Below, piece after piece: positions 1 through 8,979 of a DNA stretch of 42,010 nucleotides; position 1 is the stretch's first letter, and each line of letters begins with the position of its first letter. The notes under the pieces are model-generated. The model ran no database searches. It saw only the letters and a program-made list of their open reading frames with translations, and had not been told where the DNA came from. This DNA is from Streptococcus mitis. Its GTDB lineage: Bacteria; Bacillota; Bacilli; Lactobacillales; Streptococcaceae. A program made the position numbers and the translations under genes. The stretch covers positions 1 through 42,010 of the forward strand of contig NZ_JALDTZ010000015.1 in NCBI RefSeq assembly GCF_023109105.1, written 5' to 3'.

Positions 1-25
1 GCCACTGGTTTTTAGGGTTTTTATC

Positions 26-61
26 AGACTAACTTCCACTTGAATTAGCGATGGAACTTAG
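26..61. repeat. Imperfect hairpin holding a 16-bp motif also found at the other end of the window
   Basis: AGACTAACTTCCACTT (26-41) recurs in inverted orientation at 41971-41986. Here CTAACTTCCA (29-38) can pair with TGGAACTTAG (52-61) with one mismatch. Function not known; it may be a terminator-like or small repeated element. Confidence 0.45.
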
Positions 62-71
62 TTTGGGAATT

Positions 72-112
72 TAGCAAAAATTCTCCTGTCCGACCTAGCA
101 GACAGGAGAAGG
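72..112 (-). terminator. Rho-independent terminator of the RHH/SPFH pair
   Basis: A perfect 10-bp stem, TTCTCCTGTC (81-90) and GACAGGAGAA (101-110), lies just past the stop of the minus-strand regulator. On the minus strand the stem is followed by a T-rich stretch (the plus strand reads aaaaa at 76-80). Confidence 0.85.
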
Positions 113-114
113 TC

Positions 115-315
115 TTAAATATCAATCTCAAATGGTTCGTCAATGGTTTCTGATACGTATTTTCCGTCTTTCTTCCGTTGTTTGACACATTCTGTGAGGA
201 GATATTCGATTTGCCCATTGACTGAACGAAAGTCGTCTTCTGCCCATGATGCGAGTGCAGCGTATAACTTTGTTGAGAGTCGAAGGGGGATCTGCTTTTT
301 TTTAGCTTCAGCCAT
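115..315 (-). CDS. Arc-like ribbon-helix-helix DNA-binding protein
   Basis: This is a 66-residue protein with the layout of an Arc/MetJ-type ribbon-helix-helix regulator. A basic N-terminus leads into the strand IPLRLS, then a helix ([13 protein letters not shown]), a turn, and a second helix ([16 protein letters not shown]). It begins two bases after the stop of the SPFH gene, so the two are almost certainly co-transcribed from the promoter upstream of the SPFH gene. Such small regulators usually act as dimers that bind short repeated boxes and often repress their own operon. Two GATATC sites 11 bp apart at that promoter are candidate targets. The fold assignment is from sequence pattern; the target is inference. 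Confidence 0.75.
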   Translation of the reverse strand: MAEAKKKQIPLRLSTKLYAALASWAEDDFRSVNGQIEYLLTECVKQRKKDGKYVSETIDEPFEIDI

Positions 316-317
316 CT

Positions 318-1325
318 TTAGTAAAGACTTCCTGTGTTGACAATTGGTTGTGCATCATGATTGCCACAGAGAACGACTAGGAGATTTGAGACCATGGCAG
401 CTTTTCGTTCTTCGTCTAGCTCTACCAATTCCCCTTCATTGAGACGTTCTAGTGCCATTTCAACCATACCCACAGCACCATCCACAATCATCTTACGGGC
501 ATCAATAATGGCTGATGCTTGTTGACGTTGAAGCATGACAGCTGCAATTTCTGGGGCGTAAGCTAGGTAAGTAATACGTGCCTCAAGGATTTCCAAGCCA
601 GCATCCTCAACACGACTTTGGATTTCTTCACGGATACGGTTGGCTACAATTTCACTAGAGCCACGGAGGCTACCTTCATCTGCTTGCCCGTCACCTGTAG
701 TATCTACATTAGGAGACACATCATAAGGATAGATGCGGACAATATTACGGAGTGCACTATCACACTGCAATGAAAGATATTCTTTGTAGTTATCAACGTT
801 GAAGACTGCCTTAGCAGTATCGACAACTCTCCAAGTTACTGCGATACCGATTTCTACAGGATTTCCTAAGCAATCATTGATTTTTTGACGAGAATTGCTC
901 AAGGTCATAACCTTGAGGGAAATCTGTTTCTTGCCAATTTCAAGATTTACATCATTGCCATTTGATGATTTAGTTCCTAAAAAAGGAGATTTTGTGCTAA
1001 CATCACCACTTTGACCAAGTCGAGTGTGGTTTGCAGGGTTGACTGCTATGCTAAAAGGATTGACAAAGTAAAAACCAGGTTCTTTGATGGTACCTGTATA
1101 GTTACCAAAGAGGGTCAGAACCAGAGCTTCCTGAGGTTTGACAACTTTTAAACCAGCATGAGCTAGGCCTGCAATTAAGCTTAATAAAAGTCCGATAATA
1201 ATTCCAAAAATATTTTCCGAACCAGCACCCATTATAACTATAAAGACACCAAGTACGAGTGCCAACTCAATGAGTATCAATGCTACTACACCATTTGGTT
1301 TTGAATTGATTAGTTTTTCAGTCAT
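318..1325 (-). CDS. SPFH/band-7 (stomatin/flotillin-like) membrane protein
   Basis: A 335-residue protein with two N-terminal hydrophobic segments (about residues 13-34 and 40-58), followed by a band-7/SPFH domain ([20 protein letters not shown]... then GFYFVNPF) and a helical tail rich in Ala, Glu and Arg with the typical [12 protein letters not shown] segment. SPFH proteins form large membrane-bound oligomers that organise membrane domains or protect membrane proteases; the exact role of this family in streptococci is not established. The RBS AGGAGGT is well placed for the ATG at 1325. The operon partner is the RHH regulator downstream. An SPFH protein paired with a dedicated DNA-binding protein suggests controlled expression, perhaps under envelope stress, which is inference. 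Confidence 0.85.
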   Translation of the reverse strand: MTEKLINSKPNGVVALILIELALVLGVFIVIMGAGSENIFGIIIGLLLSLIAGLAHAGLKVVKPQEALVLTLFGNYTGTIKEPGFYFVNPFSIAVNPANHTRLGQSGDVSTKSPFLGTKSSNGNDVNLEIGKKQISLKVMTLSNSRQKINDCLGNPVEIGIAVTWRVVDTAKAVFNVDNYKEYLSLQCDSALRNIVRIYPYDVSPNVDTTGDGQADEGSLRGSSEIVANRIREEIQSRVEDAGLEILEARITYLAYAPEIAAVMLQRQQASAIIDARKMIVDGAVGMVEMALERLNEGELVELDEERKAAMVSNLLVVLCGNHDAQPIVNTGSLY

Positions 1326-1345
1326 AAGAATGACCTCCTGCTATT

Positions 1346-1383
1346 TGATATCTAAATGATATCACTTTGTTTTTAAAAGTCAA
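1346..1383 (-). promoter_or_regulatory. Promoter of the SPFH-RHH operon with tandem GATATC boxes
   Basis: On the minus strand TTGACT (1383-1378) and TATCAT (1361-1356) are 16 bp apart. Two TGATATC copies start at 1346 and 1357, exactly 11 bp apart, one inside and one just downstream of the -10. This is a plausible operator for the operon's own RHH protein. Confidence 0.6.
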
Positions 1384-1396
1384 TAGAAAGTTGAAA

Positions 1397-1461
1397 AATA
1401 ATTACTAAAAAGTTTCAGCCCAATAATTACTTGTAGGAGGTGAGATTATATTGTGCTGAAA
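1397..1461. repeat. Direct and inverted repeats upstream of the PRD-regulator gene
   Basis: AATAATTACT occurs at 1397-1406 and 1422-1431. TTTCAGC (1413-1419) has an inverted mate GCTGAAA (1455-1461). They lie upstream of the -10 at 1490 and could be binding sites for the sugar-operon regulator. A Shine-Dalgarno-like GGAGGTGAG at 1437 leads to no reading frame. Confidence 0.35.
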
Positions 1462-1489
1462 TACTCTTTTATTCTTATAACTTTTACAC

Positions 1490-1495
1490 TATAAT
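1490..1495 (+). promoter_or_regulatory. -10 element of the PTS-transketolase operon
   Basis: A perfect TATAAT lies 22 bp before the regulator ATG at 1517, with AAAGGAAG as RBS. The -35 is poor, consistent with an activator-dependent promoter. Confidence 0.55.
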
Positions 1496-1516
1496 TGTAG
1501 TTAGAAAGGAAGAGAA

Positions 1517-3547
1517 ATGTTTGATTATAGAGCACTAGTTATTTTGATGACTTTGATGGATCATTGTGAGCTATCATTATATGAATTATCTGTTAAGGTG
1601 AGCTTACCTATAAAGGAAGTCAAAGAAGGAATAGATTATTTAGTGCCTTATCTAGCTAATAAAGGGATAGTGCTGGATAAAAAACAAGGTCGCTATAGTT
1701 TATCAAATCGTACGAAGCAGTCTTTGACAGATATTATTAAGTCGGATGAATTGGTTTTACCAAAGTCGACTCGCTTAGCATTAATCTATCTTTACACTTT
1801 TTGCCGATTAGATTTTATATCAAATAATCATTACCAAGACTTTTTGAAAGTAAGTAAGAATACAACCTTATCTGATATTCAATCATTAAGAAAGATTATG
1901 TTAGATAATGATTTGGAGCTAGGGTACAGTAGAGCAAAAGGTTATACTTTACACGGTTCAGAGTGGAATAAGCATCGTTTAGCTTTTCAAATGGTTAGTG
2001 AGCTGCTGGAATCCTCCATAGGGATTTGGGGGTTGGATTATGTTTTATCCAGTTGGGGGTATTCATTAACTTATGACTTGATAAATCAGGTAGTTAAAGA
2101 TTATTATGAAAAGCTCCAGCTAGTACCTATTGTTAATCAATTAAAAGTTTGCCTGTTTGGTTTAGTGTTCATTATGTGTAGGTATCAAAGGGGTGTTGAA
2201 AGAGTATGTCTTTCAGAGACATTAGTATCTCCTATTATTCAAGATATAACCAATATTTTATTGGATACAGTGGTTGATTTGGGAATTATAGATACGGTGT
2301 TTTCTGAGGATGATTATCGCTATATTACAGTTTTATTATCAAGTTGTTTTGAAGGTGAAGTAGATGTTGCTCCAGTTTACTTTAATCAATTAACAGAGGC
2401 TATTATAAGTAGAATGGAAGATATTTCTTTGTTGCATTTTAAACAAAGGGAAGCATTGAGAGAAAATCTTCGCCGCCACCTTATACCGGCTTACTATAGA
2501 TTAAAGTTCGGTTTACCTAGTTCAAATGAATATGTGTTGCATGTCAAAGAACATTATCCTGACTTATTTGAGTTAGTGAAGGATTCTTTGACTCCCTTGA
2601 TGGAAGCCATCGATAAACCCATACCTGATAGTGAAACAGCATATTTTGTGATCCATTTTGGAGGCTATTTAAGGAAATCAGAGACTTTACCTCAAAAATC
2701 TTATAAAGCAACAGTTATTTGTCCTAATGGGGTTAGTTCTTCATTGATGTTAAAAGAGAATCTATTAGCATTATTTCCTCAAATTGAGTTCATAGAAACC
2801 TCAAATATGGATGATTTACAGGAGAAAACTAGTAGTGACTATGATATGGTTTTCTCTACTATAAAGGTGGAGACAGAGAAGCCAAATTATCTAGTTTCGG
2901 TTATGATGACTGAAGAACAAACAACGCAGTTAGTTGAACTGGTATCAAAAGATTTCCCAGATACAGGTTATCGAGATATTGAGCTGAATCAGATAATTAG
3001 TATAGTAAGACGATATAGTGTAATTACACAAGAATTAGAGTTGAAATTAGCCTTAAAGCGATATCTCTATCAAGAAATGAACAGAAAGGAAGTGTTACCA
3101 TTGTTAGAAGAATTAATTACAAAAGAAACCTATCAGGTTAGTTCGAAAAAATTAGGATGGAAGGAGGCGATTCGTTTAGCAGCTAAACCGCTTTTGGATC
3201 AACATAAGATAACCGAGAACTACCCTGAGGCAATGATTCAAAAAGTAGAAGAGTTTGGACCTTTTATTAATTTAGGGAAGGGAGTCGCAATTCCTCACGC
3301 TCGGCCAGATGAGGGTGTGAATGAAATAGGAATGTCAATGTTAGTTTTGGAAGAACCGATTTATTTATTGGATAATCCAGAACAAGAGGTAAGATTGTTG
3401 ATTTGTATTGCAGCCATTGATAATGAGAGTCATTTAAAGGCTTTGTCACATTTAACAACAATTTTAAGAGATAAAAATCATGTTCAAGCCTTAATTTCAT
3501 CAAAAAACTATGATGACATTAAAATGATAATTAAACAGGAGGATTAG
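1517..3547 (+). CDS. PRD-containing BglG/MtlR-type transcriptional regulator with EIIB and EIIA domains
   Basis: A 676-residue multidomain regulator. An N-terminal winged-helix region (about 1-65) is followed by two PTS regulation domains (about 170-390; the second contains RRHLIPAYYRLKFGL and IHFGGYL). Next is an EIIB-like domain with candidate Cys402 in VICPNGVSSS, and a C-terminal EIIA domain of the mannitol/fructose type with the phospho-His594 in GVAIPHARP. It is the first gene of the operon, 3 bp before the EIIB gene. Such proteins sense PTS flux through phosphorylation of PRD, EIIB and EIIA residues and activate their own operon. No separate EIIA gene is present, so this EIIA domain may also phosphorylate the downstream EIIB. 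That second role is inference. Confidence 0.88.
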   Translation: MFDYRALVILMTLMDHCELSLYELSVKVSLPIKEVKEGIDYLVPYLANKGIVLDKKQGRYSLSNRTKQSLTDIIKSDELVLPKSTRLALIYLYTFCRLDFISNNHYQDFLKVSKNTTLSDIQSLRKIMLDNDLELGYSRAKGYTLHGSEWNKHRLAFQMVSELLESSIGIWGLDYVLSSWGYSLTYDLINQVVKDYYEKLQLVPIVNQLKVCLFGLVFIMCRYQRGVERVCLSETLVSPIIQDITNILLDTVVDLGIIDTVFSEDDYRYITVLLSSCFEGEVDVAPVYFNQLTEAIISRMEDISLLHFKQREALRENLRRHLIPAYYRLKFGLPSSNEYVLHVKEHYPDLFELVKDSLTPLMEAIDKPIPDSETAYFVIHFGGYLRKSETLPQKSYKATVICPNGVSSSLMLKENLLALFPQIEFIETSNMDDLQEKTSSDYDMVFSTIKVETEKPNYLVSVMMTEEQTTQLVELVSKDFPDTGYRDIELNQIISIVRRYSVITQELELKLALKRYLYQEMNRKEVLPLLEELITKETYQVSSKKLGWKEAIRLAAKPLLDQHKITENYPEAMIQKVEEFGPFINLGKGVAIPHARPDEGVNEIGMSMLVLEEPIYLLDNPEQEVRLLICIAAIDNESHLKALSHLTTILRDKNHVQALISSKNYDDIKMIIKQED

Positions 3548-3550
3548 ATA

Positions 3551-3835
3551 ATGTTAAAAATTGGTACAGCTTGTGGTTCAGGATTAGGTTCAAGTTTTAT
3601 GGTACAGATGAATATTGAATCTGTATTGAGTGATTTGAATGTTTCAGATGTAGAAGTTGAACATTATGATTTAGGTGGAGCAGATCCAAATGCAGCCGAT
3701 ATTTGGATTGTTGGTCGTGATTTAGCTGATTCAGCAAGTCATCTTGGAGATGTTCGTATCTTAAATAGTATTATTGATATGGACGAGCTACGAGAATTAA
3801 TTACTAAAATTTGTGAAGAAAAAGGACTTATATAG
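3551..3835 (+). CDS. PTS EIIB subunit, ascorbate/galactitol-like
   Basis: A 94-residue cytosolic EIIB. The phosphorylation loop is at the extreme N-terminus (IGTACGSGLGSS), with Cys8 as the phosphate carrier, as in UlaB-type enzymes. It would take phosphate from an EIIA (possibly that fused to the regulator) and pass it to sugar bound by the EIIC encoded 12 bp downstream. Substrate cannot be read from sequence. The arrangement regulator-EIIB-EIIC-transketolase halves argues for a sugar whose phosphate enters the pentose-phosphate pathway. Confidence 0.9.
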   Translation: MLKIGTACGSGLGSSFMVQMNIESVLSDLNVSDVEVEHYDLGGADPNAADIWIVGRDLADSASHLGDVRILNSIIDMDELRELITKICEEKGLI

Positions 3836-3847
3836 GAGGCTAGCGTC

Positions 3848-5194
3848 ATGATGAAGTTCATATTGGATATTGTTAGTACACCAGCTATTTTAGTAGCTTT
3901 AATTGCAATCTTAGGATTAGTTCTTCAGCAGAAGAAATTACCTGATATTATTAAAGGCGGGATTAAGACCTTTGTTGGTTTCTTAGTTGTATCTGGTGGT
4001 GCAGGAATTGTACAAAATTCTTTAAATCCATTTGGTACCATGTTTGAGCATGCCTTTCATTTATCTGGAGTTGTGCCGAATAATGAAGCAATTGTAGCTG
4101 TAGCTTTAACAACATATGGTTCAGCTACTGCAATGATTATGTTTGCAGGTATGGTGTTCAATATCTTAATCGCTCGTTTTACTCGATTCAAATATATCTT
4201 TTTAACAGGGCACCACACTCTATATATGGCGTGTATGATTGCGGTCATTTTATCAGTTGCTGGATTTACTAGTTTGCCTCTTATCTTACTAGGAGGATTA
4301 GCACTCGGTATTATTATGAGTATTTCCCCAGCATTTGTGCAAAAATATATGGTTCAATTAACTGGAAATGATAAGGTAGCTTTAGGTCATTTCAGTTCTT
4401 TGGGATATTGGTTGAGTGGTTTCACTGGTAGCCTTATCGGTGACAAATCAAAATCAACAGAGGACATTAAATTTCCAAAGAGTTTAGCTTTTTTACGTGA
4501 TAGTACTGTTAGTATTACTTTATCTATGGCAGTTATTTACATTATTGTAGCTATCTTTGCAGGGTCAGAATATATAGAAAAAGAAATCAGTAATGGTACA
4601 AGTGGTCTAGTTTATGCTTTACAATTAGCAGGTCAATTTGCAGCAGGGGTATTTGTTATTTTAGCAGGTGTTCGCCTTATTTTGGGTGAAATTGTTCCAG
4701 CCTTTAAAGGTATTTCAGAGCGTATTGTACCTAATTCAAAACCTGCTTTGGATTGTCCGATTGTTTATACTTATGCCCCTAATGCAGTTCTAATTGGATT
4801 TATCTCTAGTTTTGTTGGTGGTTTAGTAAGTATGGCAATTATGATTGCTTCAGGAACGGTTGTTATCTTACCAGGCGTTGTGCCTCATTTCTTCTGTGGA
4901 GCGACTGCAGGCGTCATTGGGAATGCATCTGGTGGTGTTCGTGGAGCCACTATTGGAGCATTTTTACAAGGTATTTTAATTAGTTTTCTTCCAGTCTTTT
5001 TAATGCCAGTTTTGGGAGGACTTGGTTTCCAAGGGTCAACTTTCTCAGATGCAGATTTTGGTCTATCAGGAATTATTTTAGGAATGTTGAATCAATTTGG
5101 TTCACAAGCAGGCATTGTTATTGGTCTTGTTCTTATTTTAGCAGTTATGTTTGGAGTATCCTTTATTAAAAAGCCATCTGCAAAGGAGGAGTAA
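3848..5194 (+). CDS. PTS EIIC permease, UlaA (ascorbate) family
   Basis: A 448-residue, strongly hydrophobic protein with about ten or more membrane spans, of the UlaA/SgaT type. Recognisable features are the N-terminal ILDIVSTPAILVALIAILGL segment, conserved Gly-rich membrane loops (VVSGGAGIVQNSLNPF) and the internal PGVVPHFFCGATAGVIGNASGG stretch. RBS GGAGG precedes ATGATG, so translation may start at 3848 or 3851. Family members carry L-ascorbate, but ulaD/E/F-type catabolic genes are absent here and transketolase genes follow instead. A different substrate is therefore likely. Ends 3 bp before the next gene. Confidence 0.9.
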   Translation: MMKFILDIVSTPAILVALIAILGLVLQQKKLPDIIKGGIKTFVGFLVVSGGAGIVQNSLNPFGTMFEHAFHLSGVVPNNEAIVAVALTTYGSATAMIMFAGMVFNILIARFTRFKYIFLTGHHTLYMACMIAVILSVAGFTSLPLILLGGLALGIIMSISPAFVQKYMVQLTGNDKVALGHFSSLGYWLSGFTGSLIGDKSKSTEDIKFPKSLAFLRDSTVSITLSMAVIYIIVAIFAGSEYIEKEISNGTSGLVYALQLAGQFAAGVFVILAGVRLILGEIVPAFKGISERIVPNSKPALDCPIVYTYAPNAVLIGFISSFVGGLVSMAIMIASGTVVILPGVVPHFFCGATAGVIGNASGGVRGATIGAFLQGILISFLPVFLMPVLGGLGFQGSTFSDADFGLSGIILGMLNQFGSQAGIVIGLVLILAVMFGVSFIKKPSAKEE

Positions 5195-5197
5195 GGG

Positions 5198-6055
5198 ATG
5201 ATTTTAAGTGAAAATAGAGAAGATGAGTTAAGAAAATTTGCGACTAAAATCCGATTAAATACTCTTAGAACATTGAATCATCTTGGATTCGGCCATTATG
5301 GAGGGAGTCTATCTATCGTAGAAGTTTTAGCAGTGCTTTATGGTGAAATAATGCTAATGACTCCAGAAATTTTTGCATCACGAGATAGAGATTATTTCAT
5401 ATTATCAAAAGGTCACGGAGGCCCAGCTCTATACAGTACACTCTATTTAAATGGTTTCTTTGACAAAGAATTCTTATATTCTTTAAATACAAATGGAACC
5501 AAATTGCCGTCTCATCCTGATAGAAATTTAACGCCGGGCATAGATATGACAACTGGCTCTTTAGGACAAGGAATTAGTGTTGCAACCGGACTTGCATATG
5601 GTCAGAGAATAAGAAAGAGTCCCTTTTATACTTATGCTATTGTTGGAGATGGTGAGTTAAATGAGGGACAATGTTGGGAGGCTATACAGTTTGCTTCTCA
5701 TCAACAGTTATCCAATTTAATTGTATTTGTTGACGATAACAAAAAACAATTAGATGGTTTTACAAAGGATATTTGTAGTCCAGGTGATTTTGTAGAAAAA
5801 TTCTCAGCCTTTGGATTTGAATCCATTAGAGTCAATGGTTCAGATATTAGAGAAATTTATGAAGGGATTGTCCAATTAAAACAGTCAAATAATTCATCAC
5901 CTAAGTGTATTGTATTAGATACTATTAAAGGTCAAGGGGTTCGAGAGCTGGAAGAAATGAAATCCAATCATCATCTTCGCCCTACTGTAGAGGAGAAACA
6001 AATGTTAACTTCAGTTGTAGAAAGATTAAGTCAGGAATTGGAGGAAACAGAATGA
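5198..6055 (+). CDS. Transketolase, N-terminal (thiamine-diphosphate-binding) half
   Basis: A 285-residue protein corresponding to the N-terminal domain of transketolase. The HLGFGHYGGSLSIVEVL start, SKGHGGPALY, TGSLGQGISVATGLAYG and the ThDP/metal motif GDGELNEGQCWEA ... DDNKKQLDG are all present. It must pair with the C-terminal half encoded next, whose ATG overlaps this stop by 4 bp (translational coupling). Split transketolases are common in Firmicutes sugar operons. With the PTS genes it probably moves two-carbon units from the phosphosugar to an aldose phosphate. The true donor is unknown. Confidence 0.92.
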   Translation: MILSENREDELRKFATKIRLNTLRTLNHLGFGHYGGSLSIVEVLAVLYGEIMLMTPEIFASRDRDYFILSKGHGGPALYSTLYLNGFFDKEFLYSLNTNGTKLPSHPDRNLTPGIDMTTGSLGQGISVATGLAYGQRIRKSPFYTYAIVGDGELNEGQCWEAIQFASHQQLSNLIVFVDDNKKQLDGFTKDICSPGDFVEKFSAFGFESIRVNGSDIREIYEGIVQLKQSNNSSPKCIVLDTIKGQGVRELEEMKSNHHLRPTVEEKQMLTSVVERLSQELEETE

Positions 6056-6984
6056 TGAGAAGTACGAAAGAATTACGCCATGTGTATAGAGATTTCCTTA
6101 TAGAGGCTAATCAAAGTTATTCTGATATAGTAGTTTTAGAAGCCGATTTGTCAAGTTCGATGGCTACTAATAATCTTGAAAAGGACTTTGGAGACCGTTA
6201 TGTGAATGTTGGAATTATGGAAGCAGAAATGGTCGGCCTTGCAGCAGGGCTGTCTATTCAGGGGTTTAGACCTTATCTTCATACATTTGGCCCTTTTGCC
6301 TCACGACGAGTATTTGATCAATTATTTATTTCTCTTGGGTACGCACAATTGGATGCCACTGTGATTGGCTCAGATGCAGGAGTAACTGCAGAGATGAATG
6401 GTGGAACACATATGCCATTTGAAGAAATTGGATTGTTACGTTTAATTCCTAAATCAATCATTTTCGAAGCAACTGATGATATCCAATTTCGTGAAATCTT
6501 GAACCAGACATTAGACTTAAAAGGACTAAAATATATTCGAACAATTCGAAAAGCTCCAGAGCCTGTGTATCAAGGTGGAGAAGATTTTTCTAAAGGCTAC
6601 ATTGAGTTAAGACACGGTGAAGATGTTGTAATCGTTGCTTCTGGCATAATGGTTGCTCCAAGTGTTCGAGTTTCGGATGAACTGTCTAAATTAGGTTATT
6701 CAGTAGGCGTGATAGATTTATTTAGAATCAAACCGATACCAGAACAGATAAAAACAATGTTAGGTGGAAAAACTATATTTACTGTAGAAAACCACAATCA
6801 GATAGGTGGAATTGGTAGCGCTTTATGTGAATTATTCTCTGATGATGGAATGACAAAAATTCATCGGATGGGTGTTCAAGAAAGATTCGGTCAAGTAGGG
6901 AAAATGGATTATCTTCTTAATGAGTATGGTTTGAGTGAATCGAATATAAAAGAGAAGGTTCTAGAGTTTTATAATGCAAGATAG
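6052..6984 (+). CDS. Transketolase, C-terminal half
   Basis: A 310-residue pyrimidine-binding plus C-terminal domain. VNVGIMEAEMVGLAAGLS contains the catalytic Glu that activates thiamine diphosphate. The C-terminal domain shows VVIVASGIMVAPSV and FTVENHNQIGGIGSALCE, typical of transketolase/DXPS proteins. Overlap of 4 bp with the N-half indicates obligate co-expression. This is the last gene of the operon, ahead of the long hairpin at 7044-7110. Confidence 0.92.
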   Translation: MMRSTKELRHVYRDFLIEANQSYSDIVVLEADLSSSMATNNLEKDFGDRYVNVGIMEAEMVGLAAGLSIQGFRPYLHTFGPFASRRVFDQLFISLGYAQLDATVIGSDAGVTAEMNGGTHMPFEEIGLLRLIPKSIIFEATDDIQFREILNQTLDLKGLKYIRTIRKAPEPVYQGGEDFSKGYIELRHGEDVVIVASGIMVAPSVRVSDELSKLGYSVGVIDLFRIKPIPEQIKTMLGGKTIFTVENHNQIGGIGSALCELFSDDGMTKIHRMGVQERFGQVGKMDYLLNEYGLSESNIKEKVLEFYNAR

Positions 6985-7043
6985 ATGTTAAATACACTGT
7001 TCTGAAGGAATTTCTGTGAAAATTACAGTACGTTATTTAAAGC

Positions 7044-7110
7044 AAGCGGATTAAAAAGCATATTCTGGCAATCAGAAAGTGCACTGATCCGCTTTGTTGT
7101 TTTTAATTTT
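7044..7110 (+). terminator. Long imperfect hairpin terminator of the PTS-transketolase operon
   Basis: AAGCGGAT (7044-7051) pairs with ATCCGCTT (7087-7094). An inner stem GCA..TTCTG/CAGAA..TGC surrounds a 5-nt loop, and a T-rich run follows (ttgttgttttt). Confidence 0.7.
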
Positions 7111-7158
7111 AAACATTTCATATATATAGAATTTTCTGAAAATTCAAGAATTTTCTTC

Positions 7159-7187
7159 TGTTCATTGCTTTTAAAATGTGCTATAAT
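7159..7187 (+). promoter_or_regulatory. ilvD promoter with extended -10
   Basis: TGCTATAAT (7179-7187) is a full extended -10. A weak -35, TGTTCA, lies at 7159-7164. The leader to the ATG is short, with no room for an attenuator. RBS GGGAGGG. Confidence 0.7.
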
Positions 7188-7214
7188 AGTAAAAACTGAA
7201 ATGGGAGGGAACAA

Positions 7215-8918
7215 ATGACTGAATTAGATAAACGTCACCGCAGTAGCATTTATGATAGTATGGTAAAATCACCAAACCGTGCCATGCTTCGTGCGACTGG
7301 TATGACAGATAAGGACTTTGAAACACCGATTGTGGGAGTGATTTCGACTTGGGCGGAAAATACACCATGTAACATTCACTTGCATGATTTTGGAAAATTG
7401 GCTAAAGAGGGTGTCAAATCTGCAGGTGCTTGGCCTGTGCAGTTTGGGACCATTACCGTAGCGGACGGGATTGCCATGGGAACGCCTGGTATGCGGTTCT
7501 CTTTGACATCTCGTGATATCATCGCGGACTCTATCGAGGCGGCTATGGGAGGCCACAACGTGGATGCCTTCGTCGCTATCGGTGGTTGTGACAAGAACAT
7601 GCCTGGTTCCATGATTGCCATTGCCAACATGGATATCCCAGCTATTTTTGCCTATGGTGGAACTATTGCACCGGGAAATCTTGATGGTAAAGACATCGAC
7701 TTGGTTTCTGTTTTTGAGGGTATCGGAAAATGGAATCATGGTGACATGACAGCTGAGGACGTGAAACGTCTCGAATGTAATGCCTGCCCTGGCCCAGGTG
7801 GCTGTGGTGGTATGTATACGGCTAATACCATGGCGACTGCTATCGAAGTTCTAGGAATGAGTTTGCCAGGATCATCCTCTCACCCAGCTGAATCAGCTGA
7901 TAAGAAAGAAGATATCGAAGCAGCAGGACGTGCTGTTGTTAAGATGCTGGAACTTGGTCTCAAGCCATCAGATATCTTGACTCGTGAAGCCTTTGAAGAT
8001 GCCATTACTGTAACGATGGCTCTCGGTGGTTCTACCAATGCTACTCTTCACTTGCTTGCCATTGCCCATGCTGCCAATGTTGACTTGTCACTTGAGGACT
8101 TCAATACGATCCAAGAACGTGTGCCTCACTTGGCCGACTTGAAACCTTCTGGTCAGTATGTCTTCCAAGACCTCTACGAAGTCGGTGGTGTCCCTGCGGT
8201 TATGAAGTACTTGCTGGCAAATGGATTCCTTCACGGAGATCGCATTACATGTACTGGTAAGACTGTTGCTGAGAACTTGGCTGACTTTGCAGATCTGACT
8301 CCAGGTCAAAAAGTCATCATGCCACTTGAAAATCCAAAACGTGCAGACGGTCCGCTTATCATCTTGAACGGGAACCTTGCTCCTGACGGTGCGGTTGCTA
8401 AAGTATCAGGTGTTAAAGTGCGTCGTCACGTTGGTCCAGCTAAGGTCTTTGACTCAGAAGAAGATGCTATTCAGGCCGTTCTGACAGATGAAATCGTTGA
8501 TGGCGATGTAGTCGTTGTTCGTTTCGTTGGACCTAAGGGTGGTCCTGGTATGCCTGAGATGCTGTCACTTTCATCAATGATTGTCGGTAAAGGCCAAGGA
8601 GATAAGGTTGCCCTCTTGACAGACGGACGTTTCTCTGGTGGTACCTATGGTCTGGTTGTTGGACATATCGCTCCTGAAGCTCAGGATGGTGGACCAATTG
8701 CCTACCTTCGTACTGGCGATATCGTTACGGTTGACCAAGATACCAAAGAAATTTCCATGGCCGTATCCGACGAAGAACTTGAAAAACGCAAGGCAGAAAC
8801 AACCTTGCCACCACTCTATAGCCGTGGTGTCCTCGGTAAATATGCCCATACCGTATCTTCTGCTTCTCGTGGTGCCGTTACAGATTTCTGGAATATGGAC
8901 AAGTCAGGTAAAAAATAA
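7215..8918 (+). CDS. ilvD: Dihydroxy-acid dehydratase
   Basis: A 567-residue IlvD/Edd-family enzyme. It dehydrates 2,3-dihydroxy-isovalerate and 2,3-dihydroxy-3-methylvalerate to the 2-oxo acids, the third common step of valine and isoleucine synthesis. Iron-sulfur ligands are visible as Cys125 in [10 protein letters not shown] and the [20 protein letters not shown] cluster (Cys188, 191, 197). The C-terminal barrel motif [12 protein letters not shown] and the catalytic region [11 protein letters not shown] are intact. It is monocistronic, with its own promoter and terminator, and separated from other ilv genes. GC and codon use are higher than in the PTS operon before it, as expected for a highly expressed core gene. 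Confidence 0.97.
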   Translation: MTELDKRHRSSIYDSMVKSPNRAMLRATGMTDKDFETPIVGVISTWAENTPCNIHLHDFGKLAKEGVKSAGAWPVQFGTITVADGIAMGTPGMRFSLTSRDIIADSIEAAMGGHNVDAFVAIGGCDKNMPGSMIAIANMDIPAIFAYGGTIAPGNLDGKDIDLVSVFEGIGKWNHGDMTAEDVKRLECNACPGPGGCGGMYTANTMATAIEVLGMSLPGSSSHPAESADKKEDIEAAGRAVVKMLELGLKPSDILTREAFEDAITVTMALGGSTNATLHLLAIAHAANVDLSLEDFNTIQERVPHLADLKPSGQYVFQDLYEVGGVPAVMKYLLANGFLHGDRITCTGKTVAENLADFADLTPGQKVIMPLENPKRADGPLIILNGNLAPDGAVAKVSGVKVRRHVGPAKVFDSEEDAIQAVLTDEIVDGDVVVVRFVGPKGGPGMPEMLSLSSMIVGKGQGDKVALLTDGRFSGGTYGLVVGHIAPEAQDGGPIAYLRTGDIVTVDQDTKEISMAVSDEELEKRKAETTLPPLYSRGVLGKYAHTVSSASRGAVTDFWNMDKSGKK

Positions 8919-8925
8919 ACTTAAA

Positions 8926-8954
8926 AAGCAAGCCAACTTCGGCTTGCTTCTTTT
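8926..8954 (+). terminator. ilvD terminator
   Basis: A 9-bp stem AAGCAAGCC (8926-8934)/GGCTTGCTT (8941-8949) with a 6-nt loop, followed by CTTTT. Confidence 0.9.
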
Positions 8955-8979
8955 CATCTTCAAAAGTAATTTACCTGCT

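Noticed and set aside
7269..7739. Minus-strand frames opposite ilvD
   Set aside because: Shadows of a high-GC coding gene without start signals.
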